Part shown: positions 1 to 5,382 of the stretch, in pieces
How the letters are laid out: each line of letters begins with the position of its first letter
Numbering within the stretch: the stretch's first letter is position 1
Assembly (NCBI GenBank): GCA_003354225.1
Contig: PIVH01000605.1
Location: 1-5,382, forward strand
Direction: 5' to 3'
DNA from: Globobulimina sp.
Taxonomy: Eukaryota > Foraminifera > Rotaliida
Length of the DNA stretch: 5,382 nt
Notes under the pieces: model-generated
The model's input: the letters and a program-made list of their open reading frames with translations, nothing else
Databases searched by the model: none
What the model was told of the DNA's origin: nothing
Position numbers and translations under genes: made by a program

Positions 1-1786
1 AATAAAGAAACGGTAACAAATAAATTCGGATTTTTGTATGAATTCGCAAGATTTAGGTACATTCCATATTGGTCACCTTGGACTGGAATTGCTCAATTTT
101 GTCAGGCAAACGATACGGATCAAATTAATCCACATACGATATCACCACATATCCATCAACACAATGCAACATTTGACGAACTGCAAAATAGCATAAATCA
201 CATTGGCAACCAACCATTAAATAGAAAGTTGCCGTGGTGGGATATCCATATAATTCATTGTAACAGCAACGAGAATGCCAACCAACAAGAATCGTTTAGT
301 GTTGCTTATAATATCTGTTTTCAATTAATTTATACCATTTGCACATTTTTTATTTTTAGATCCCAAACAATTTTGGTTCTCCGATGGTATGTACTGTGCA
401 TCTACTTTTTTTACTTGTTTTTATGATAATTTCATATTTCAAATCCAACAGTGATCATTGCTTAGGCGATGGTGCCACATTAATGAAATTTTTATTGCCA
501 CGTTGCTTTTCGAACAGTGATGGAAAAGCAATCAATGTTAACATTGCTCACAGGAAACTTGCTGCTTTTTCATGGTTGCTCTATAAATATATTTTCATTT
601 TGCAAATTAATTAATTGCATTATTATACAGTTGCAGCATATTTGCAATCATTATTAATGCAGTATGGTGTTGCTATTGTTTGTTATTGAAAAGAACTGAC
701 ACTTTTAATGAAATATTTTGTAAAATGCATGCTCGGTTCGGAAGTCAATCGTTTTTGCATAAAAGTGTTACAGCAGACACAGTGGAAACAATTCAGCAGA
801 TTTTCAATAAAGATGCGAATGTTCGAAATGAACTGAATGTTGTGGATGATCATTATATCTCTATTAATGATATTGTAATGAGTATTTGTTCAGGTTTGAC
901 AATTTTGTCTCTGCTGCATGACAATGTTTTGATTGTTTATACATTAAAATGTTTAATTTGTTGAGGTGCTTTTCGTGGTTTATTGTTACGAGAAACAGAC
1001 GCCGTCGCCGAGTCGATTAATAATGGAATTTTTAAATCTTTAATTGTTATCTCCAAACCTTTTGAGATGGAAAAAGCAAAAACAATTCAAAATGGATGGA
1101 TTCTTGCATCGGTTCCTTTTTTTGTAAACATTGAAAATCATATAATCAGAGTTATTGAAACAGCAAATGTTTTAAAAATAGTTAAGGTAATAAGGAATTT
1201 ATAGTATTATCAGAAATGTGTTTCTGTTGTATATAATATCAGGAAACAGCAACAAATAATAGGTGTTATATAATTTTGAAGCATCTGAAATTATATACAA
1301 TCAGTATTATTTGTTGCTGTTTCTGAATAACATTATGCACAGAAACATAATTAACATATATTACACCTTCAGAATCGATACCATTTATGGGCTACATTTG
1401 GATTTTATGAAAATGTTGCAAATCTTTGGATTTTTGCTATAAAAACACTTAGTTATAGATTATCCTGCACTCATTCTTGTCATTATTCGATGCTTAATTT
1501 TAGATCGTATGTTGAAAATGATACGTTTATATTTGGAACAGATATTAAATTAACAGATATTGGCATTTTTGTGGGTGATACAATTAAGACACACATGATC
1601 GAAGTATTTAAATTTGGAGACAGATTAAGTTTAAATATATGTTGTGGTAATAAAGGAGAGCAATCTGCACAGCAATGGTTCAGTCAATTTGATGTTGTTC
1701 AAAAGGAACTATTACAATCCTTGGAAACATTGCAACGACAGCCACCAAATCCATTAATCGGATTAAATGAAAAAACATGCAAATAA
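1..1786 (+). CDS. WSD: Wax ester synthase/diacylglycerol acyltransferase (WS/DGAT, WSD1-like), 5'-partial, six exons
   Basis: Exons that restore one frame are 1-293, 360-386, 452-574, 631-893, 966-1186 and 1373-1786 (stop TAA 1784-1786); they total 1341 nt and give 446 residues. The frame is open to base 1, so the start lies outside the window, with perhaps 50 or so residues missing. Family landmarks occur in order: FARFRYIP near 43-66; PLNRKLPWWDIHIIH, the 'LDR-PLWE' block, before base 260; ILVLRCDHCLGDG across exons 2-3, the active-site HHxxxDG block (453-473), with the first His replaced by Asp and the second, catalytic His kept; a hydrophobic stretch IFAIIINAVWCCYCLLL in exon 4; SINDIVMSICSG/AFRGLLL, the 'NDVVLA..AGALR' motif split by intron 4; and a C-terminal DUF1298 region in exons 5-6 ending GDRLSLNICC. 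Such enzymes join acyl-CoA to fatty alcohol or diacylglycerol, making wax esters or triacylglycerol at the ER. Which acceptor this one uses cannot be read from sequence. Family assignment is firm; exact splice sites are inferred from frame and homology. Confidence 0.88.
360..386 (+). other. 27-nt microexon of the WS/DGAT gene
   Basis: This short exon encodes SQTILVLR plus two bases of the next codon. It lies between intron 1 (294-359, GTTTAG...TTTTTAG) and intron 2 (387-451, GTATGT...AACAG). It supplies the hydrophobic strand that leads into the active-site motif, matching the 'ALLLR' that precedes HHxxxDG in relatives, so it cannot be left out without losing the core fold. Both flanking introns interrupt codons after the second base, so skipping it would keep the frame while deleting nine residues just before the catalytic motif. 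Confidence 0.7.
1219..1347. repeat. Foldback (MITE-like) hairpin element inside intron 5 of the WS/DGAT gene
   Basis: Three nested inverted-repeat segments share one centre near 1282. The outer pair is TGTTTCTGT at 1219-1227 against ACAGAAACA at 1339-1347. The middle pair is GAAACAGCAACAAATAATA at 1243-1261 against its exact 19-nt complement at 1305-1323. The inner pair is TATATAATTT at 1267-1276 against AAATTATATA at 1288-1297. Short unpaired or imperfect stretches separate them. The host intron (1187-1372, GTAATA...TTCAG) is 186 bp; removing the hairpin leaves 57 bp, within or near the size of the other introns. That fits insertion of a small non-autonomous foldback element into an ordinary intron. 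No coding capacity is seen and no target-site duplication is obvious. A structural intron RNA is the alternative. Confidence 0.72.
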
Positions 1787-1832
1787 TCTCTAGTAAAGTT
1801 TTAAATTTGAGTCACTTAAACCTAAAGGCATA
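1787..1832. other. 46-bp spacer between WS/DGAT stop and MGST3-type start
   Basis: This AT-rich spacer has no AATAAA signal, no TATA-like box and no pyrimidine-rich run ending in AG that would mark an obvious trans-splice acceptor. It must hold the 3' end of one gene and the 5' end of the next, unless the two are co-transcribed or the downstream promoter lies inside the upstream coding sequence. Confidence 0.6.
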
Positions 1833-2534
1833 ATGTCAATCATACTTGTAATATTTACAGCGGTGTCAATTGCCTTGGGATTGGCTGTCGAATTTTTTAA
1901 TGTGGAAAAATTGATACAAAATGCGTCAGGATTACCATCCAATTATGGTTTAATTGGCGTGATGATGTTATTCAATGGTTACATTTTAATGTATTTAGGT
2001 ATCTGTGTAGGAAAAGCAAGAAAGAAATACGGCGTAGAATATCCGACTATGTACGCCGATGTTCATCATTCAAAAAATAAAAAAAATGCAAATATATTCA
2101 ATTGCATTCAAAGAGCTCATCAAAACTCATTGGAACGTATGTTTTGCATCAGAAAGTTTCTGACAATTTTGACAATTTAATATGCATTTTCTGAAATTAA
2201 TCCGTTTGATACGTGTACAGAACAACCATTTTTTTTAATTATTAGTTTTTTGGCAGCACAACAATTCCCATTGGTGGCGGGTGTGGCAGCGTTTGTGGTT
2301 AATCTCGGTCGTTTAGCTTATGCCGCAGGTATTTTATATAGATTTTTATGATGTGTTTCTATGAGATTTTCATGCATAATAAACAAAGGTTATTCAACTG
2401 GAGATCCAAAGGCAAGGTATCGCGGAGCTTTTGGTTATATTGGATTATTGATGTTGATTGGGTGTAGCTGGGTGGTTTGCTTTGAGAAAATGGGGTTTGA
2501 TATAACAAAAGTGATTGCCGGATTGGTGAAATAG
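1833..2534 (+). CDS. MGST3: Microsomal glutathione S-transferase, MGST3 type (MAPEG family), three exons, complete
   Basis: Exons are 1833-2136, 2221-2328 and 2389-2534 (stop TAG), totalling 558 nt or 185 residues. Introns are 84 bp (2137-2220, GTATGT...TACAG) and 60 bp (2329-2388, GTATTT...AAAG), both splitting a codon after its first base. Diagnostic MGST3 features are the cytosolic ARKKYGVEYPTMYAD loop, FNCIQRAHQNSLE (residues 89-101), the following QQPFF helix, NLGRLAYAAGYSTGDP (129-144) and a final hydrophobic helix before a short tail. Family members are four-helix ER membrane proteins that use glutathione for conjugation or peroxide reduction; the R/H/N/E cluster of the RAHQNxLE motif contributes to glutathione binding. 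Human MGST3 is about 150 residues. The extra length here is mainly an N-terminal hydrophobic segment (residues 2-21) that could be a signal peptide or a fifth helix. Joining exon 1 at c2136 to 2221 gives LEQQPFFLII, an excellent family match, which fixes that splice. Confidence 0.93.
2149..2163. repeat. 15-nt palindrome in intron 1 of the MGST3-type gene
   Basis: TCAGAAAGTTTCTGA is a perfect 7-nt inverted repeat around a single G, just inside the intron. A further TTTCTG lies at 2188-2193 in the same intron. The same CAGAAA/TTTCTG pair occurs as a small hairpin at 1211-1226 and in the arms of the foldback element in the WS/DGAT intron. It may be a remnant of a related element, or an AT-rich coincidence. 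Confidence 0.45.
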
Positions 2535-2738
2535 TTTCATACAAATAGTACCAAATCGATCGCGAACAATTGACGCAATTGTGTGTTTATTATAATATGT
2601 AACTTATAGCATTATACTTGCATTAATCGTACAGTTAACTGGTCTTTTTTTGCACTGACTGACTGACTGACAGCACCAAATGTGTTTTTTTAAGCAACTT
2701 ACATTGAAAAACCTTGGTCAAATACGCATATTAAAACA
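2535..2738. other. Intergenic region between MGST3-type and ZFPL1-type genes
   Basis: These 204 bp hold the 3' flank of the upstream gene and the 5' flank of the next. Visible items are a pair of CAATTG hexamers separated by ACG (2567-2581), neighbouring CG-containing palindromes ATCGAT and TCGCGA (2555-2565), a T-run at 2644-2651, and a short (ACTG)n tract at 2654-2671. No open frame of note and no AATAAA is present. The context of the following start is AAAACA-ATG, as at the DOMON gene start (ATAAACA-ATG). Confidence 0.6.
2654..2671. repeat. ACTG tetranucleotide microsatellite
   Basis: Four and a half tandem copies of ACTG lie about 68 bp upstream of the ZFPL1-type start codon. This is a short simple repeat of the kind that varies in copy number between strains; no function is implied. 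Confidence 0.8.
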
Positions 2739-3740
2739 ATGTCTTCGAGCAAACATTATTGTTCATGCAACCCTAAATCTAAAGCAGTTATGCTATTATG
2801 TGTAGCATGCACATTCTGTTATTTATATTCAACATAAAAGGCATCGCAACGCGAAGAAGCTAAATGGTATTGCTTTCGACACCGTCGTTTTTTATGTGAC
2901 AATTGCATTTACGATGAATTAAATCAACGTCATATAGCGTGTATGGTTGGTACCTACGATGAATTTATAAAGTCGCCCGCCGGCTCATATGCTAAATTTA
3001 AAAAAAATATGTGCGCCATGTGTGATAAACAACTCCCTGACGATGACCAACGAGGCGTGGTACGCTTAAATTGTGCCTGTGTGTATCATACAAATTGTTT
3101 GCAACAATACTTATTATCGCACGAATCAAATAATATCCCATGTCTCCAATGTAAGAAACTAATCACAAAGAAACAAAAATCATCCAATTTAAGCCAATCT
3201 GTTGATAATTTCTTACGGTCAGTGTCCAGGCAGAGATTATGGAATAAGCCCAAAAAAATGGCATCTTCCATGGATACTAAACAGAGCGGAGATGTTATAT
3301 TGGACACAGGCGACATGACACGTCATCGTACAGTGACGGCCAACGTCGCCAGCAAAGCATCGATGAATCGAGATGGCAATTTGGAGGATGATAAATATCA
3401 TAAACCGGCACATACACAAAGCAGGAAAAGGAATAAATTAATTAAAGGGTTGAAACATAAAAATAAAAATGAAAAATCGTGGTGCAGTACAAGGAAAACG
3501 TTAGTTGTGTTGTTGTTGTTTTTTGCATTGATTGCACAGTGTTGGTTTTTGTATATGGTGTTTATTAAAAAAAATGTGGAGGATTCTAATAATGCGCATT
3601 TTGGCCACACCGATAAGATTAAAATGAATGCAAATTCTAAAGTGGAAGGGATTGTGAATGATTTAAGACCAAAATTGAAGCAACAAATATTAGGCAATAA
3701 ACTAAAATATCAACAAATGCAGAAGAGGTTAATTGATTGA
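2739..3740 (+). CDS. ZFPL1: ZFPL1-type zinc-finger membrane protein, two exons, complete
   Basis: Exons are 2739-2786 and 2841-3740 (stop TGA), giving 315 residues, close to the roughly 310 of animal ZFPL1. The 54-bp intron (GTTATG...AAAAG) falls between codons and cuts the first zinc module in two. That module reads CSC from exon 1, then YCFRHRRFLCDNC and RHIAC from exon 2, the B-box-like Cys/His pattern of ZFPL1. It is followed by the linker TYDEFIKSP and a RING-like domain: C74, C77, C94/C96, H99, C102, C117 and C120. NFLRSVSRQRLW (residues 139-150) matches the conserved segment after the ring in ZFPL1. Then come a long basic, low-complexity region, one membrane helix at about 237-258, and a basic tail. 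Known ZFPL1 is a cis-Golgi integral membrane protein that binds the golgin GM130 and helps maintain Golgi structure; N-terminus cytosolic, helix near the C-terminus. The same order and length support orthology. Localisation here is inferred. Confidence 0.9.
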
Positions 3741-3993
3741 TGTTGATTAAATCAGTGTGTTTTTTTTTTGCTTTGAATTTCCGACATTTTGCATGACACA
3801 TCCAGCAAAGCTATCCGTTGCAGAGTCAGAGTATCTGTCATTAATTGTTAGGATGCGAACATAAAGAAGATGATAGATTTCTATTCTGCAACAATTGTCT
3901 ATCTCAGTTAATACACGACAAAGCAAAAATATCTGAACAAACAAAGCAAGTTACATTACGACACTATGTAACGACAGTCATAATATCTTTTTT
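3741..3993. other. Convergent intergenic region between ZFPL1-type and DOMON genes
   Basis: Both flanking genes end into this 253-bp stretch, so it should contain two transcript ends. It has a run of ten T at 3760-3769 but no AATAAA on either strand. It also contains the start of an open frame with a zinc-finger-like stretch, listed separately. No RNA gene was recognised. Confidence 0.55.
3852..3971 (+). other. Unassigned exon-like frame with a Cys/His zinc-finger-like pattern
   Basis: The + frame reading gCEHKEDDRFLFCNNC then LSQLIHDKAKISEQ looks protein-like and resembles the C-x-H...FC-x-x-C...H core of B-box fingers. It starts right after a TAATTGTTAG acceptor-like sequence (ending at 3851), with an in-frame stop just upstream (3842), as at a real exon boundary. 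However, no in-frame ATG exists, I could not find an upstream exon with a matching phase, and downstream the frame runs on antisense to the DOMON gene to 4147 with no convincing donor. It could be a decayed zinc-finger fragment, an exon of an overlapping transcript, or chance. The right end is arbitrary. Confidence 0.25.
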
Positions 3994-5302
3994 TTATACA
4001 CAGTATACAGCAATAACGGCAACAACTACTCCGAATCCCCACATAGCGACACATCCCTTACTATTATCCTTTCCCCCTGGCGTGACCGGCGAGGGAGTAT
4101 TGTCATTTTCATGTGAACACACTGTGGTTATTGTCGCAGAACCATGATTATCAATACCATGAAACATAAACGCCGTTCCCTCTCCATGGGCAGATATTAC
4201 ATCTAAAGTATTAACTTTCCGCGCCATAAAATTAGTAAAATCATAGGTTTGCGCAGTATCATATGGTCGGATAATTTTTATTGTTCTAATACCATCTTGT
4301 GACTCATCGTCGGGTGCAATTAACCATGTATTACTTGTCAACATTGTGCTATTTATCATTCTCATATCCGATGGGTTGTCAATGCCATCTGTATACGACG
4401 TATGTTGTCCTAATATATATTCTGTAATCCCTGCGTCACTCACCACGATGGCGTATGTACTCTGCATCGATCTCGACCCAAAACCTGCATACAAATGATA
4501 CAATGTACATATTATGTATTAGACATAACAAATATTCTCAGCTGACAGTGCCTGACATATATAAACATTATATACCAAACGCAAACCACGCTGCGTCAGT
4601 CCCTTTAATTACAATTTGCATCACATCATTCTGCGCATTTCTGCTCAATGCAAGTGATATTGAACCAACAAATTGCGTATCACTTACACACGTTTCATAC
4701 ATTAAACCGCTGACATCCACTGTTGGTGCTACAGTTGGAGGGCTTGTTGGTGCTGCCGTTGCTAATGTTGTTCTGTGGTACATAGAGTGACCAGTACCAG
4801 CCGTAAAATCGTTATTGTTGCCAACTACAAACATTGTTGGTATCGAAGTTTCCGTTGCTGAAAATACATAGCAATTGGCACAAATGGCACTGATATCGTT
4901 ATCTCGTGATATTATATACGAAGTGGTACTGCTTCCAACTGTTTCGTCAACGGTCCATGGAGACGTTGCCGGTGTGACTTGTGTTCCCGATGTGTGATCT
5001 CCTAAATTCCATTGGGATAAGCCAGAAACATCCAAAATTACTGCAGTTTTGGAAGCTGATTGGATGGGATAAAGTTAGATAATGCGATGGATAGTTAGTG
5101 ATATATTGAAACGCATACTTGACATCGTAGTGCTATCAAATGCTATGCCAACCCAATAGTTGTTAGGTTTAATAATTGTAATAGTTGTTGTAGTGGAAGC
5201 AACATTGATTGTGAATGAAAAGTCTGCTAATGATTGTGTTTCAAACTCAACACTTTGTACAAATGTGAATGCGGCAAACGCACCAAATAGAATGGTCAAC
5301 AT
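3994..5302 (-). CDS. Secreted tandem-DOMON domain protein with GPI-anchor-like tail, three exons, complete
   Basis: In gene order the exons are 5302-5119, 5055-4576 and 4484-3994, totalling 1155 nt or 384 residues. The introns are 63 bp (5118-5056, GTATGC...ATCAG) and 91 bp (4575-4485, GTATAT...TGCAG), both after the first base of a codon. Residues 1 to about 17 form a signal peptide. DOMON 1 (about 20-158) has YWVGIAFDSTTM with Met60, and a late His at 151 or 155. A Pro/Thr linker, ATAAPTSPPTVAPT, spans 160-173. DOMON 2 (about 174-340) has AAWFAFGFGSRSMQSTYAIV with Met228, and FMFHGIDNHG with His330/His335. DOMON domains are beta-sandwiches that bind heme or sugar; cytochrome-type ones use one Met and one His at these relative positions as iron ligands. 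The C-terminus is a small-residue spacer, then a hydrophobic stretch (365-384) ending at the stop with no cytosolic tail, typical of a GPI signal. Likely role: cell-surface heme/redox or ligand binding. No reductase or transport domain is fused. Confidence 0.88.
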
Positions 5303-5382
5303 TGTTTATACTGCAGATTAGTTGTGGACAGTTTTTGAACTTTTAGTGTCGACTGATAATGAGCCTTAACATAGGCTTTATA
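5303..5382 (-). promoter_or_regulatory. 5' flank of the DOMON gene with a TATA-like element
   Basis: Read on the - strand, TATAAAGCC begins at 5382, 80 bp before the ATG, and is followed by AGCCT...AGGCT, a short inverted repeat. The start context ATAAACA-ATG resembles that of the ZFPL1-type gene. The TATA-like match is weak evidence in AT-rich DNA and touches the window edge. Confidence 0.3.

Noticed and set aside
1219-1347. tRNA, CRISPR or transcription terminator as an explanation for the hairpin
   Set aside because: No cloverleaf or anticodon, only one inverted pair rather than spaced direct repeats, and the context is a spliced eukaryotic intron.
1502-1786. A separate last exon starting after TTAATTTTAG at 1501
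   Set aside because: The frame is continuous through this point from 1373, and the upstream part (KTLSYRLSC... SMLNFRSY) aligns with the segment before the 'SNVxGP'-like block of the family, so splicing here is unnecessary.
2137-2246. MGST3-type exon 2 beginning after ATTATTAG at 2245
   Set aside because: It needs a donor in another phase and loses the QQPFFLII helix; starting at 2221 after TACAG restores a full family match in phase with the GTATGT donor.
2359-2544. A 61-residue - strand frame across the end of the MGST3-type gene
   Set aside because: It overlaps the conserved third exon antisense and its translation shows no family features.
3086-3697. Several open frames on the - strand opposite the ZFPL1-type exon
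   Set aside because: They lie antisense to a well-supported coding exon, are composition-driven, and show no recognisable domain.
3994-4053. C-terminal hydrophobic stretch of the DOMON protein as an ordinary transmembrane helix
   Set aside because: It runs to the last residue with no positively charged cytosolic tail and is preceded by small residues (Asn, Ser, Gly), which fits a GPI signal better; a tail-end helix is not fully excluded.
4455-4790. A + strand frame rich in Val/Gly across the DOMON gene
   Set aside because: It crosses the - strand intron and is antisense to the DOMON linker and second domain; the - strand reading has a clear fold signature and clean splice sites.
1-5382. A known defence, mobile or biosynthetic gene system
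   Set aside because: All four recognised genes are ordinary eukaryotic families with introns, and no transposase, integrase, nuclease or clustered pathway enzyme is present.

Overview
This is nuclear DNA from a eukaryotic microbe, not bacterial DNA. Reading frames break off and resume across short AT-rich inserts that begin GT, end AG and restore conserved protein families when removed. I reconstruct ten such introns; nine are 54-91 bp and one is 186 bp. The genome looks AT-rich and gene-dense. The families present (wax-ester synthase/DGAT, MGST3, ZFPL1, DOMON) do not identify the lineage, so I only say a compact-genome protist.

Layout. (1) Bases 1-1786, + strand: the last 446 residues of a WS/DGAT-type O-acyltransferase in six exons; its N-terminus lies off the left edge. 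Its fifth intron is about three times normal length because it holds a foldback (hairpin) element of about 129 bp. (2) Bases 1833-2534, + strand, only 46 bp downstream: a complete three-exon MAPEG-family microsomal glutathione S-transferase, MGST3 type, 185 aa. (3) Bases 2739-3740, + strand: a complete two-exon ZFPL1-type protein, 315 aa, with two N-terminal zinc modules and a C-terminal membrane helix. (4) Bases 3741-3993: a convergent intergenic stretch holding an unexplained zinc-finger-like reading frame. (5) Bases 3994-5302, - strand: a complete three-exon secreted protein with two DOMON domains and a GPI-anchor-like tail, 384 aa. (6) Bases 5303-5382: the 5' flank of that gene, cut by the window edge.

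The three + strand genes each encode a protein whose relatives work at ER or Golgi membranes (neutral-lipid acylation, membrane glutathione chemistry, cis-Golgi structure). This is a loose theme and may be chance. The DOMON protein would sit on the cell surface. No known multi-gene system is recognised. The least ordinary items are the intronic foldback element, the altered HHxxxDG motif of the acyltransferase, the paired Met/His positions in both DOMON domains, and the orphan zinc-finger-like frame. No rRNA, tRNA, CRISPR array or transposase was seen.
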